A DNA stretch of 64,000 nt from Anaerolineales bacterium. Lineage in GTDB: Bacteria > Chloroflexota > Anaerolineae > Anaerolineales > E44-bin32. The notes under the pieces are model-generated. The model saw nothing but the letters and a program-made list of their open reading frames with translations. It had not been told where the DNA came from and did not search any database. A program made the position numbers and the translations under genes. The stretch is from assembly GCA_029210945.1 (NCBI GenBank), contig JARGGH010000010.1, positions 1-64,000 on the forward strand, written 5' to 3'. Positions 1 to 8,991 of this stretch are shown piece by piece (positions within the stretch are counted from its first letter, which is position 1; every line of letters begins with the position of its first letter).

Positions 1-1275
1 CTCTGCTACCCGGCCCTGATCCAACGCATTCCAGGCGATGTAAAGAAATATCTCCGGAATCGGAACGCTGTAGTTTGTTAAAACTTCGGCCCATTCTTCG
101 AGCGTCTGCCAACGCCCTTGTTGATACATCTCTTGCGCCTGCCGTTCAGCCAGATCCGCCGCCAGCTCGAACTCCCCGGCGGACACATAGAGATCCACTG
201 CCTGTTCACTCGCACCCTCATCTTCAAGATATCGGGCGGCGCGCTTCTTCAGCCTGGTCAGCCGTTCCGGGTTGGAGGCCTGCGCCGAATCCAGCAAGAA
301 ATCCCGGAATTGCGGATGGTACTCGAATGTGCGCGGCGTCTCGTTCGTGGCGGAGACAAACAGCCCTTCTCGCAGTAACTGCAGCAATATCTCCCGGCTG
401 TCTTCCCGTTCCAACACCTGGTCACAAGCCGCGGCGGTCATCACCGGGAAGACCGACGAATCCATCATGAAACGACGTTGATCATCCGGTTGACGGTTCA
501 AGACGACCGAAGCAAGATATTCATAAACCATCGGCCTGGAGTCAAACACGAGGGACGGGAGATCTCTGCCAGATAATTCGCCTGAGAGGATCAGCCCGGT
601 CACCCAACCCTTGGTCTCCTCAAACAACCGGGCGGCGTGATCCTCGGTGAGCGACAACCCGGATTGCTGTTTCGCCAACTCAATAATCTCGGCCGGCGTG
701 AGCGCCAGGTCCTGCGGGCCGAGACCGGCCAGCGCACCCTGGGCCATCAAGCGCGCCAGTGAAACTTCAAGCACTTCCCGGCCGGCAGCAATCAATGTGA
801 CTTGCTCGGGGAGCACCTCAAGCAGTGAATCCAGAAACGTTGTTGTGCCTTCAGAGTTGTTGATCAAATGGACATCGTCCAGAACGATCACGAACGTCTC
901 TGAAACGTGCTCATCGATCGTTTCGGCGAAGATCCGCCCGAGCGATTCCGGCGGGGTGCCGAAGAGTTTCTCGAGGTTAATCTTCCCGCTTAATCGGCGG
1001 AAACGTTTCTTAAGCGATTCATTGAAGATGTTGACGAAACGGTAGACATCTTGATCCGCAGCGGTGATCCGGACCCAGCAGACGGGCAGTTCGGTGTTGG
1101 CAGTGAAATCGGCAAGCAGCGTCGTCTTGCCATAGCCAGGGGGCGCCGCGATCGCAATCAGCTTCCGGGGCACATTCCCGTGCAGCAGATCTACCAGGCG
1201 ATCACGATGAACCTTGGCCTCGTCAAAAACCGGGGGGGTGATGGCGTGGCGGATGACCGAATCCAGCTTAGCCAT
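1..1275 (-). CDS. STAND/MalT-like ATPase regulator, N-terminal part
   Basis: Open reading frame that runs off the left edge; 425 codons are visible, read from an ATG at 1275. A P-loop (APPGYGKTTLL) lies near residues 44-54 and a Walker B strand (FVIVLDDVHLI) near 128-138. The pattern that follows (GALAGLGPQDLAL, then KGWVTGLILSGE, then FEYHPQFRDFLL) is that of the NB-ARC/STAND core of MalT-type LuxR regulators. Helical TPR-like sequence starts near residue 350. In that family a long TPR sensor and a DNA-binding domain (LuxR HTH or BTAD) follow, but that part is outside the window. A GGAGG lies 9 nt before the start. The upstream gene overlaps it by 8 nt, so the two are probably translationally coupled. 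The family is well supported; ligand and targets are unknown. Confidence 0.8.
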   Translation of the reverse strand, partial: MAKLDSVIRHAITPPVFDEAKVHRDRLVDLLHGNVPRKLIAIAAPPGYGKTTLLADFTANTELPVCWVRITAADQDVYRFVNIFNESLKKRFRRLSGKINLEKLFGTPPESLGRIFAETIDEHVSETFVIVLDDVHLINNSEGTTTFLDSLLEVLPEQVTLIAAGREVLEVSLARLMAQGALAGLGPQDLALTPAEIIELAKQQSGLSLTEDHAARLFEETKGWVTGLILSGELSGRDLPSLVFDSRPMVYEYLASVVLNRQPDDQRRFMMDSSVFPVMTAAACDQVLEREDSREILLQLLREGLFVSATNETPRTFEYHPQFRDFLLDSAQASNPERLTRLKKRAARYLEDEGASEQAVDLYVSAGEFELAADLAERQAQEMYQQGRWQTLEEWAEVLTNYSVPIPEIFLYIAWNALDQGRVAE

Positions 1276-1627
1276 GCCGGCCATCCTCCGTCAGGAAGAG
1301 CTGCTCTTCTAGTTGATCGACGAGCCCGGCCTCCTCGTAACTGACCCGAATATCTACGAGCAGCGGCTCCTCGGTCTCTGGATCTCGCAAGTGAAGCGTC
1401 AACGACATCGTTGGCTCGGTCGCGCCGATTATGCTGAGACTGCTGACTTCCTCCTCGCGGGCATCCCGGACTACGACCGCAATATCGGGAGGTGACTGAA
1501 ACGGTGTCAGCTCTATCAGCATGCGAACCCTGCGTCGGTCCGGATAGGGTTGGAAATGGACCGCGCAAATCCTGACCTCGTCAGGCGGCAGCGGCGTTTC
1601 TGAAGGGTCCCCAATTTGAAGATACAT
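1268..1627 (-). CDS. Small conserved-looking hypothetical protein, 119 aa
   Basis: Begins with ATG at 1627 and ends inside the start region of the MalT-like regulator (8-nt overlap), so it is the first gene of a two-gene unit. The protein is acidic, has no signal peptide or membrane segment, and reads as alternating beta strands (VRICAVHFQPY, RRVRMLIEL, PDIAVVVRDA, MSLTLHLRD, LLVDIRVSYEE), suggesting a small beta-sandwich. I do not recognise the family. No clear ribosome binding site precedes the ATG. Tight coupling to a STAND ATPase suggests a shared role, but that is inference only. Confidence 0.65.
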   Translation of the reverse strand: MYLQIGDPSETPLPPDEVRICAVHFQPYPDRRRVRMLIELTPFQSPPDIAVVVRDAREEEVSSLSIIGATEPTMSLTLHLRDPETEEPLLVDIRVSYEEAGLVDQLEEQLFLTEDGRHG

Positions 1628-1700
1628 GATCCAATACTACAATATTAACAGCAATTGAATATGGAAACAGATAAATTCCGGTACACTTCAACCGAATCAT

Positions 1701-1706
1701 TGTAAT
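1701..1706 (+). promoter_or_regulatory. Possible -10 element for the transsulfuration gene
   Basis: TGTAAT about 15 nt before the ATG at 1722, with AAAGG between. If used, the leader would be only about 9 nt. No good -35 hexamer is visible at the expected distance. Confidence 0.3.
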
Positions 1707-1721
1707 CCGAAAGGCGTACGA

Positions 1722-2867
1722 ATGAAGCAAAGCTTACGATTCGAAACGCTCGCCATCCACGCCGGGCAGGAACCTGATCCCGCCACCGGCGCCGTCATGA
1801 CACCAATTTACCAGACTTCGACCTACAAACAAAGCGCCGTCGGTGAGCACCGGGGTTTCGAATATTCACGCACTGGCAACCCCACCCGGAAGGCGCTGGA
1901 GGATGCTCTCGCAGCGCTCGAAGCTGGTCAGGCGGGATTCGCTTTCGCCTCCGGGATGGCCGCCAGCGATGCCGTCATCCACTTGCTCCGACCAGGAGAC
2001 CACATCCTTGCGGTCAGCGATCTATACGGGGGAACCTACCGCATTTTCGAACAAGTCTACCGGCAGTATGGGCTCGAATTTGACTATGCGAAGGGCACAG
2101 ACCCCGATGAACTGCTCGAGAAGGTCCGCCCCAACACACGCATGATCTGGCTTGAATCTCCGACCAACCCGCTCCTGCGAATCGTGGACATTAAGACCAT
2201 CGCCGATGAGGTCGGAAGCGAGAGATCCAGACCCTGGATCGTCGTGGACAACACCTTTGCGACGCCCTACCTCCAGCAACCACTGCAGCTTGGCGCCGAC
2301 ATCGTTGTACATTCCACAACGAAGTATCTGGGAGGGCACTCCGACGTACTCGGGGGCGCGGTTGTCGTCAAGAACGATGAGCTTGCCGGGCGGCTGGCGT
2401 TCCTGCAGAACGCGATCGGTGCCGTTCCCGGTCCGATGGATTGCTTCCTGGTATTGCGGGGGATCAAGACGCTCCCGGTTCGGATGGACCGCCATGCCCG
2501 GAACGCCGAAAGGATTGTCCAATTTCTTCTGGAGCATCCCACTGTCGATTCGGTCTTCTATCCGTTCAGCGACCAGCATCCGCAGCGCGCGCTCGCCATG
2601 CAGCAAATGCGCAACGGCGGCGGGATGGTTTCGTTCATCCCAAAGGGGGGAGAGGAGGTCGCCCGCAAGATCGCCGAACAAACGAAAATATTTACGTTGG
2701 CCGAATCGTTGGGCGGGGTCGAATCGCTGATTGAAATTCCGGCCCGCATGACCCACGTCTCGACAGCGGGATCAGGTTTTGAGGTCGATCCAGCGCTGGT
2801 GCGGCTTTCGGTCGGCCTCGAATCGGAGCTGGACTTACTGGAGGATCTGAAACAGGCGCTGGGATAA
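1722..2867 (+). CDS. Cystathionine gamma-synthase/lyase family PLP enzyme
   Basis: 381 aa, the usual length of Cys/Met-metabolism PLP enzymes. The fold-type I signature is complete: substrate-site motif EYSRTGNPT near 47-55, FASGMAA near 75-81, SDLYGGTYR near 99-107, VVDNTFATPY near 174-183, and the PLP-binding lysine in HSTTKYLGGHSD (Lys201). The C-terminal end (SLGGVESLIEIPARMTH, then RLSVGLES) is also standard. Members make cystathionine from an activated homoserine plus cysteine, or cleave it to cysteine, 2-oxobutyrate and ammonia. Sequence reading alone does not separate synthase (MetB) from lyase (MccB/CTH). It is convergent with a cystathionine beta-synthase-like gene (3714-5132), which favours a transsulfuration role. 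A weak AAAGG lies upstream of the ATG. Confidence 0.9.
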   Translation: MKQSLRFETLAIHAGQEPDPATGAVMTPIYQTSTYKQSAVGEHRGFEYSRTGNPTRKALEDALAALEAGQAGFAFASGMAASDAVIHLLRPGDHILAVSDLYGGTYRIFEQVYRQYGLEFDYAKGTDPDELLEKVRPNTRMIWLESPTNPLLRIVDIKTIADEVGSERSRPWIVVDNTFATPYLQQPLQLGADIVVHSTTKYLGGHSDVLGGAVVVKNDELAGRLAFLQNAIGAVPGPMDCFLVLRGIKTLPVRMDRHARNAERIVQFLLEHPTVDSVFYPFSDQHPQRALAMQQMRNGGGMVSFIPKGGEEVARKIAEQTKIFTLAESLGGVESLIEIPARMTHVSTAGSGFEVDPALVRLSVGLESELDLLEDLKQALG

Positions 2868-2874
2868 GAGCGGA

Positions 2875-3720
2875 TTACTCATCAAACACGATCGTCGCTT
2901 CGGCATAATAACGCACGGCTTGCTCCTGGACGCGCTTCTGAATCCACGCTTCCAGCGCGGTCTGTTTCTGCGCAAGCGATTTTTCTTCAGCCAGCAAGCC
3001 TAAAGGATAATTAACCCGCAGAGCGCGCGGCGAGACGATAAAGCGTGTCAGACCCGCCGGCAGGACGATATCCTCGATCGCGGCTTCAATCACTTCCTCG
3101 ACCTCAATGGAGGGAAACACCAACACACCTGCCAGACCCTCGTAGACGCCGCTAAGTCCAGCCACGTCCATCTCGCTCGTCCGATCTGTCTTCCCCGTCT
3201 CGATACATGCTTCGATTAATGCACCGAGGTGCTCCATCCGGTCATCGAGCGCCTCGCGCTCCCGCCCGAGCTCCCAGGCTGACCCATCCGGCAGGTAAAG
3301 GTACGCCAGACGCATGCCGGCCGCGATGCGCTCGAGCTGCTCTATCCGGTCGCGCGGGGCCGGTGTGATTTCGGTCTGGGCGTCGAGGCGGTCGAAGAGC
3401 GCCCGGGGATCCGCAGCGAAGACAACCCGGTTCCAGGTCCGCAGTCGGACGGTTTCAACCCCGGGCCGGACTAGTTGGACAAGTGCGTGGGGAATGTCGA
3501 GGGAGTTAAATGCCATTGTGCGGTTGGCACCGTCCAGCACCAGATATTCATCTGCCTGTGTGTGCAAACGCATGACGAGCGGTGGGTTTTTCAAGATGCC
3601 ATCGGATTGCAGTCCGCGCACGATCGGCTCCACGCGTCCTTGTTCGATTTGCTCGTGCGGTTTGAGCGAATTCGTCTCAATTATCTTCAGTTCGGGAAGT
3701 TCTGGCAGTGGTCTCAGCAA
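2875..3720 (-). CDS. ParB/Srx-fold protein resembling free serine kinase SerK/SbnI
   Basis: 281 aa. The first ~75 residues carry the ParB/sulfiredoxin-like pattern: LKPHEQIEQGRVEPI (His22, Glu23), then SDGILKNPPLVM, then VLDGANRTMAF. SerK (archaeal) and SbnI (staphylococcal) of this superfamily phosphorylate free serine to O-phosphoserine using a Glu in the PHE region and a DGHHR loop. Here the loop reads DGANRT, so one histidine position differs. There is no helix-turn-helix as in chromosome-partition ParB, and no parA nearby. It overlaps the 3' end of the cystathionine beta-synthase-like gene by 7 nt, which suggests translational coupling and a role in serine/cysteine metabolism. The only start that fits is TTG at 3720, with GGGAG unusually close. 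The kinase role is inference. Confidence 0.75.
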   Translation of the reverse strand: MLRPLPELPELKIIETNSLKPHEQIEQGRVEPIVRGLQSDGILKNPPLVMRLHTQADEYLVLDGANRTMAFNSLDIPHALVQLVRPGVETVRLRTWNRVVFAADPRALFDRLDAQTEITPAPRDRIEQLERIAAGMRLAYLYLPDGSAWELGREREALDDRMEHLGALIEACIETGKTDRTSEMDVAGLSGVYEGLAGVLVFPSIEVEEVIEAAIEDIVLPAGLTRFIVSPRALRVNYPLGLLAEEKSLAQKQTALEAWIQKRVQEQAVRYYAEATIVFDE

Positions 3721-5132
3721 AGCTCCCTACCCGTGACGTACTCGAGCGCGTCGATCATCGTGAGGATCCCTTCCGGATGACCCTCGTCATCGGTCAGGAT
3801 CACCATCTTGGCGTCCATCAACTCTGGCAGGACCTGGTCAAATAACATAGATGAGACAGCTCTGGGGACATCCCGGTTCACCATGGTTTCGATGGTTTCA
3901 TCGGGCGCGTGTTCGTGGTCTGCGTTCAGCAGGTGATTCAGCAGATCGACCTCCGAAACAACGCCGAGCAGCAGCCCTTCACGATCAATCACGGGCAGTT
4001 GGGAGATCGCATCCGCTCGCATTCGTCTCATCACTTCCACGACCTGGTCGTCCGGCGTGGCCATAATCAATTCGGACCTCCCGACACTCCCGGCGACTTG
4101 GCGCACGCTAACGGGCTCGCGCTCTGCTGGCAGCATGCCGTGCTCGCGCATCCAATCATCATCGAAGACCTTCGACAGATAGCGGGACCCAGAGTCCGGA
4201 AAAATCACCACCACGATCCGCTCGGGGCCAAGATCCTGCGCATACTTCATCGCCCCGGCGAGCGCTGATCCGCACGACCCACCGCAGAATATGCCCTCCT
4301 CACGCACCACTCTGCGCGTCCAGGAGAAGGACTCGGCATCGCTCACCCGGACGACTGCGTCGACGAGCGACAAATCTAATGTCCCCGGGATGAAATCCTC
4401 ACCGATCCCCTCGACCAGATAGGTCTCTGCCTGCAACCCAGAGGGGTCACCGCCCTGCTTCCAGGCGTCATAGAGGATCGATCCCTCCGGGTCGACGCCG
4501 ACGATCTTCACGTCATGACCCTCGTCCCGAAAATAGCGCGCCAGCCCGGTGATCGTGCCGCCGGTACCCATGCCGAGGACGATGTCCGTGACTTTACCGT
4601 CCGTCTGATCCCAGATCTCCGGTGCAGTGGTCTCATAATGGCTTTGCGGATTGGCCGGGTTGTGATACTGGTTCGCCAGGATGGCATTTGGAGTTTCGTC
4701 TACAATCCGGCGGGCGACCGAGTAGTACGAGCGCGGATCATCCGGTTCTACCGCCGTCGGCGTGACCACCACGCGGGCACCATAGGCGCGCAGCGTGTCG
4801 ATTTTCTCCTGGCTCATTTTGTCGGGCATGACGAAAACCGATTGGTAGCCCCGCATCGCACAGATCATCGCAAGACCGACACCCGTGTTTCCCGAGGTCG
4901 CCTCCACAACGGTCCCCCCTGGTTTGAGCTCCCCGCTGTGCTCAAAGGCATCGATGATCGAGATCCCGATGCGATCTTTCACCGATCCGCCCGGATTCAT
5001 CATTTCTAGTTTTGCGTACACCGCTGGTTGAACATCTCCGGTCACACGGTTCAAGCGGACCAACGGCGTGTGCCCGATGGCAGACGCCACGCTTTCGAAT
5101 CTGCGTTTAGAGAAATCGTTGGAGAGACTCAT
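3714..5132 (-). CDS. Cystathionine beta-synthase / cysteine synthase-like enzyme with CBS pair
   Basis: 472 aa, fold-type II PLP enzyme followed by a regulatory pair of CBS domains. The PLP lysine is Lys52 in NPGGSVKDRI. The substrate loop TSGNTG is at 79-84, and the phosphate loop GMGTGGTITG lies near 187-196. The C-terminal ~130 residues (from VRQVAGSVGRSELIMATPDD to GILTMIDALEYVTG) form two CBS repeats, which in eukaryotic and some bacterial homologues bind adenosyl ligands. The family condenses serine, O-acetylserine or O-phosphoserine with homocysteine or sulfide. It is the first gene of a unit with a SerK-like gene, which raises the possibility that O-phosphoserine is the substrate here. 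The ATG has GAGGGG directly upstream. Confidence 0.9.
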   Translation of the reverse strand: MSLSNDFSKRRFESVASAIGHTPLVRLNRVTGDVQPAVYAKLEMMNPGGSVKDRIGISIIDAFEHSGELKPGGTVVEATSGNTGVGLAMICAMRGYQSVFVMPDKMSQEKIDTLRAYGARVVVTPTAVEPDDPRSYYSVARRIVDETPNAILANQYHNPANPQSHYETTAPEIWDQTDGKVTDIVLGMGTGGTITGLARYFRDEGHDVKIVGVDPEGSILYDAWKQGGDPSGLQAETYLVEGIGEDFIPGTLDLSLVDAVVRVSDAESFSWTRRVVREEGIFCGGSCGSALAGAMKYAQDLGPERIVVVIFPDSGSRYLSKVFDDDWMREHGMLPAEREPVSVRQVAGSVGRSELIMATPDDQVVEVMRRMRADAISQLPVIDREGLLLGVVSEVDLLNHLLNADHEHAPDETIETMVNRDVPRAVSSMLFDQVLPELMDAKMVILTDDEGHPEGILTMIDALEYVTGRELC

Positions 5133-5217
5133 CCCCTCACCTCACTCATCTGAACCAGGATTGCACGGGGTCACAGCCTTTGGCGGGGCATTTCATGAAC
5201 GCGGGCATCGATCCTGG

Positions 5218-5226
5218 TGGTAGAAT
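5218..5226 (+). promoter_or_regulatory. Extended -10 promoter of the M20 peptidase gene
   Basis: TGG followed directly by TAGAAT, an extended -10 (TGn) element lying between divergent genes. The predicted leader is about 85 nt. No convincing -35 hexamer is seen. Confidence 0.5.
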
Positions 5227-5315
5227 AGCGCCGTCAGGCAGAATGCACCCGGGCGGTCTTGCCTGATGAAAACACTTAACCGCCCCTTTGGATCATGACT
5301 AGTTTGGAGCAGACC

Positions 5316-6680
5316 ATGTCACTCGACCAGGCCATCGAATATGCAGAAAATCACAAAGACGAATTCTTAAGGCAGATATTCGCCTTGCTCAGGATACCAT
5401 CAATTTCCACCCTTCCGGAACACGAAAAGGATATCACAAGCGCGGCACGCTGGCTTGTCAACCGCCTTGAAGAGTTGGGCTTTGAAAATGCCGAGATCTT
5501 GCCCACCAAACGGCACCCGGTCGTTTACGCTGAAATGCTGCGTGCCGGCGCCGAGGCACCCACGGTCTTATTCTATGGACACTACGATGTCCAACCGGCC
5601 GATCCGCTCGACGAATGGGATTCGGCGCCGTTCGACCCGGTCGTCCGCGGCGAAGATGTCTTCGCTCGCGGCGCCTCCGACATGAAAGGTCAGGTTGTCG
5701 CCTTCCTGAACGCTGTTGAAGCGATGCTTGCAGCCGGTGACCTGCCGATCAACTTGAAGTTCATGCTCGAGGGTGAGGAGGAGATTGGATCGCCGAATTT
5801 AGAGGCATTCGTGCAGGAACACCGGGACAGGCTGGCATGCGACTTCTGCCTGAACGGTGACTCCGGCATCCTGGCGCCCGACCAGCCATCCATCACGATC
5901 GCACTACGCGGCCTTTCATATTTTGAGATCCGCCTGGAAGGTCAGCGCTCCGACCTGCATTCCGGGATGTTCGGCGGCGTTGTGGACAATCCAGCCAACG
6001 TCATCGCCGAATTGATCGCCGGGATGCGGGACGAGCACGGACGTGTGCTGATCCCCGGCTTCTACGAGGATGTCCGTGAACTTTCCGACCAAGAGCGAAG
6101 CCTGCTTCCAGAACTCGATGAGGAGTGGTGGAGGAAGCATGCCGGCGCTTCGAAGCTCTTTGGCGACCCGGCTTACAGCGTAACCGAGCGAGCCCGCGCC
6201 CGCCCGACATTCGATGTCAACGGCATCCTCAGCGGTTTCACCGGAGAGGGCTCAAAAACCGTGCTTCCCGCCCGGGCGATGGCAAAGTTATCCATGCGCC
6301 TGGTCCCGGACCAGAAGCCTGAGAAGATCCGGGCTGCCCTGGAAGCGTATTTAGAGCAGAATGTCCCAGAGACGATGACCTGGGAATTGATCGAGCATGC
6401 AAGTTCGCCCCCGTCCGTGATTTCTCACGAATCGGCAGAGGTACAAGCAGCCTCAGAAGCCCTGGAAGCCGTCTGGGGTAAACAGCCGCTTTTCGATCGC
6501 ATCGGTGGGACGGTGCCTGTCGTCGGCATGATTCAGGAGATCCTGGGTGCCGACAGCCTGATGCTCGGCTTCGGCCTCCCGTCTGATAACATTCACGGCC
6601 CGAATGAGAAACAGCACCTCCCGAATTACTTCCGTGGAATCGAAACCTACATCCGTTTCGTTCACTCGGTTGGAAAATAG
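5316..6680 (+). CDS. M20 family dipeptidase/peptidase
   Basis: 454 aa from ATG 5316, which has TTGGAG 6 nt upstream. An in-frame ATG at 5295 would add seven residues but has a poor ribosome binding site. Metal-binding and catalytic positions of the M20 (PepV/CNDP-like) family are all present: GHYDVQPAD near 88-96, GASDMKGQ near 119-126, EGEEEIGSPN near 153-162, and DLHSGMFGG for the dimerisation/substrate region. The C-terminal metal histidine is in SDNIHGPNE. These are di-zinc cytosolic peptidases cleaving dipeptides and related amide bonds; exact substrate is unknown. A DUF1385 gene follows after 6 nt, suggesting co-transcription. Confidence 0.88.
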   Translation: MSLDQAIEYAENHKDEFLRQIFALLRIPSISTLPEHEKDITSAARWLVNRLEELGFENAEILPTKRHPVVYAEMLRAGAEAPTVLFYGHYDVQPADPLDEWDSAPFDPVVRGEDVFARGASDMKGQVVAFLNAVEAMLAAGDLPINLKFMLEGEEEIGSPNLEAFVQEHRDRLACDFCLNGDSGILAPDQPSITIALRGLSYFEIRLEGQRSDLHSGMFGGVVDNPANVIAELIAGMRDEHGRVLIPGFYEDVRELSDQERSLLPELDEEWWRKHAGASKLFGDPAYSVTERARARPTFDVNGILSGFTGEGSKTVLPARAMAKLSMRLVPDQKPEKIRAALEAYLEQNVPETMTWELIEHASSPPSVISHESAEVQAASEALEAVWGKQPLFDRIGGTVPVVGMIQEILGADSLMLGFGLPSDNIHGPNEKQHLPNYFRGIETYIRFVHSVGK

Positions 6681-6686
6681 CCCCTG

Positions 6687-7589
6687 ATGACTGAAAAACT
6701 CCCCGTTTATGGCGGACAGGCGGTCATTGAAGGCGTCATGATGCGTGGCGCAAAGGCGCACGCCATCGCCGTGCGCGCCCCGGACCAATCGATCGTGATC
6801 AAGACGGAAGAACTCGGCGCGCTCTATAAAAGTCATTTCGCCCGCACACCATTAATCCGTGGATTGTTCATCCTCTGGGATGCGCTCGTGCTCGGTGTTC
6901 AGGCGCTGACATTCTCCGCCAACGTTCAGGCAGAAGAAGAGGACGAGAAGATCGAGGGTGGCACGCTCCTGCTGACGCTGCTCACATCGCTCTCACTCGG
7001 AGTGGTCGTCTTTTTCCTGCTTCCCGCAGGTGTTGGCTATCTGGTCGAACGCATCTTCCAATGGTCGGGGTTCTGGAGTAACGTTGCGGAGGGATTCACC
7101 CGTCTGGTCCTGTTGATCGGGTATATCTGGGTGATAGGTTTCGTTCCCGATATCGAGAGGGTCTTTGGTTATCACGGTGCCGAACACAAGACAATCAACG
7201 CTTTCGAGGCTGGCGCCCCGCTGACGCCGGAGAGCGTGGCTGAATTCTCACGCGAACACCCCCGCTGCGGCACAGCCTTCTTGCTCACCCTTGTCATCTT
7301 CTCGATCCTGCTGTTCAGCGCGCTCGGGTCACAGACGCTGTTGATGCGTCTGCTCACCCGCATTCTGCTCATCCCCGTGCTGGCGGCGCTGGCTTATGAA
7401 TATTTACGCCTGAGCGCCCGCCTCATCCGCTATCGCTGGGCGCGTGTGCTGATCGCACCAAATTTATGGCTTCAGCGCCTGACGACCCGCGAACCCAGTC
7501 TGGACATGCTTGAGGTGTCGATCGCCTCGTTTAAGGCGATGCTGGAGAAAGAACAGGATGGGCAGCCAGCAGCCCGGGCAGGAGCTTAA
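6687..7589 (+). CDS. DUF1385 family membrane protein (YqhQ-like)
   Basis: 300 aa. It opens with the family hallmark YGGQAVIEGVMMRG (residues 8-21), then RSPxxx-like sequence and several hydrophobic segments (about 92-114, 128-150, 196-217, 222-238). The central EHKTINAFEAG and HPRCGTAFLL motifs are also typical. DUF1385 proteins are widespread in Gram-positive and Chloroflexota genomes, often near prfA or rpmE; a molecular function is not established as far as I know. Here it follows the M20 peptidase gene by 6 nt. Confidence 0.85.
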   Translation: MTEKLPVYGGQAVIEGVMMRGAKAHAIAVRAPDQSIVIKTEELGALYKSHFARTPLIRGLFILWDALVLGVQALTFSANVQAEEEDEKIEGGTLLLTLLTSLSLGVVVFFLLPAGVGYLVERIFQWSGFWSNVAEGFTRLVLLIGYIWVIGFVPDIERVFGYHGAEHKTINAFEAGAPLTPESVAEFSREHPRCGTAFLLTLVIFSILLFSALGSQTLLMRLLTRILLIPVLAALAYEYLRLSARLIRYRWARVLIAPNLWLQRLTTREPSLDMLEVSIASFKAMLEKEQDGQPAARAGA

Positions 7590-7685
7590 TCCCCAACGAT
7601 CGCGAGCTCTTAACCGGGATGCTGGAAAGGCCGCATGTGGATATCTCGCAAGCCCGGCGTAATTAAAGTCAATCTGAGCTACGGC

Positions 7686-8981
7686 TCAGGAACACTCACC
7701 GGGAACCTCCGCCTCACTTACTGCTGGCAAACGCCCCTGAATCAATCGCACTGCGCGCTCGTAGGTAAGATACTCCCACGCCCAGCTGATCAGTACCATC
7801 AAGCGGTTCCGGAATCCGACCAACTGGATCAGGTGAACAACCAGCCACACAACCCACGCCAGGAAACCTCTGAAGCGCAATCGCCCGATTTCTGCCACCG
7901 CAGCGTTCCGGCCGATCGTCGCCAGCCTGCCCGGGTCCTTGTAACGGAACGGTGCCTGGGATTGGCCCCTCAGATCCCGCCTGATGTTCGCAGTAGCACG
8001 CTCGGCCATCTGCGTCGCTACAGGCGCCATCATGGGTAGGGCTTCTTCTCTTTGAGCCGGGATATAAGCGCCGTCGCCGATAACATAGACTTCGGGATGC
8101 GCCTCGAGTTGTAGCGTCGGGAGCACGGCGACACGTCCCAGGGGGCCGTGCGGCACATCCAGACGCTGCAGCAATCCAGCTGCACTCACACCTGCTGCCC
8201 AGATCAGCGTTCTTGCCTCGAGATATTCCCCATGGTCAAATTCAACCTTGAACCCATCATAGGCACGCACTGCCCGTCCCAACCAGACTTCGACACCTTT
8301 CCCGGATAGGCTCTCGAGCGCCGCCTTGCTTGAACTTGTTTGCATTTCGGGGAGTAGACGCTGAGCCATCTCAGCCAGTATGATGCGCGCGCGGGGCAGC
8401 CCCATGCTGTGGAATTCACCCGAGCGCAAGTACTGCACAAGCTCCGCTAACGAGCCGGCCATCTCGACTCCGGTCGGCCCTCCCCCCACCACAAGGAAGG
8501 TCAACCATGCCTGAGGAAGGTCATTCTGGCTCTCCCATGTCGCACGTTCGAAGCACCTGAGTATATGATTTCGTATCTGAACGGCGTCATCGAGATCCTT
8601 GAGATGAAGCGCACATTCAGCGATTCCGGGGAGACCGAACGAATTGGATTCAGCCCCGGGGGCGAGAATGAGATAGTCATAGGTGAGGTCGCCGCGATCG
8701 GTGATTACGCGTCGCGCCGGGAAATCAATCGCTTCGACCTCAGCAGTTAGAAATCGAAAATTCTCCTGGCCGCGCAGGATCCCCCGTACCGGTCGCGCAA
8801 CCTGCTCTGGCTCAAGACCGGCAGTCGCGACCTGGTAGAGCAGCGGCTGAAAAAGGTGGTAGTTATTGCGATCGATGAGCAAGACCTCGATTGGCTCGCT
8901 GCGCAATGCGGTTGCCGCCCGCAGACCGCCAAATCCGGCTCCAACGATCAAAACTCGCTTTAAATTCGTCTTCGTAATCAC
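7686..8981 (-). CDS. Type II NADH:quinone oxidoreductase-like flavoprotein
   Basis: About 431 aa from GTG 8981. It carries an FAD dinucleotide fold at the start (RVLIVGAGFGGLRAATAL), a central NAD(P)H fold (FLVVGGGPTGVEMAGSLAE) and the second FAD motif (VYVIGDGAY). The C-terminal amphipathic and hydrophobic stretch (FLAWVVWLVVHLIQLVGF) is typical of NDH-2, which sits monotopically on the membrane and passes electrons from NADH to quinone without proton pumping. The reading frame is open further upstream to 9038, but a TATAAT on this strand at 8992-8997 would place the transcription start only a few nt before GTG 8981, so I prefer that start. This implies an NADH-driven respiratory chain. Confidence 0.85.
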   Translation of the reverse strand: MITKTNLKRVLIVGAGFGGLRAATALRSEPIEVLLIDRNNYHLFQPLLYQVATAGLEPEQVARPVRGILRGQENFRFLTAEVEAIDFPARRVITDRGDLTYDYLILAPGAESNSFGLPGIAECALHLKDLDDAVQIRNHILRCFERATWESQNDLPQAWLTFLVVGGGPTGVEMAGSLAELVQYLRSGEFHSMGLPRARIILAEMAQRLLPEMQTSSSKAALESLSGKGVEVWLGRAVRAYDGFKVEFDHGEYLEARTLIWAAGVSAAGLLQRLDVPHGPLGRVAVLPTLQLEAHPEVYVIGDGAYIPAQREEALPMMAPVATQMAERATANIRRDLRGQSQAPFRYKDPGRLATIGRNAAVAEIGRLRFRGFLAWVVWLVVHLIQLVGFRNRLMVLISWAWEYLTYERAVRLIQGRLPAVSEAEVPGECS

Positions 8982-8991
8982 GGTAAGCTTA

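Noticed and set aside
75..1045. Plus-strand reading frames of 60-132 codons across the left edge
   Set aside because: They are antisense to the P-loop ATPase frame, which is continuous over 425 codons and shows clear family motifs. The antisense frames have no motifs and are unusually rich in Arg, Ser and Pro.
2875..3720. Chromosome partition ParB
   Set aside because: There is no HTH domain, no adjacent parA and no parS-like palindrome; the context is sulfur amino acid metabolism.
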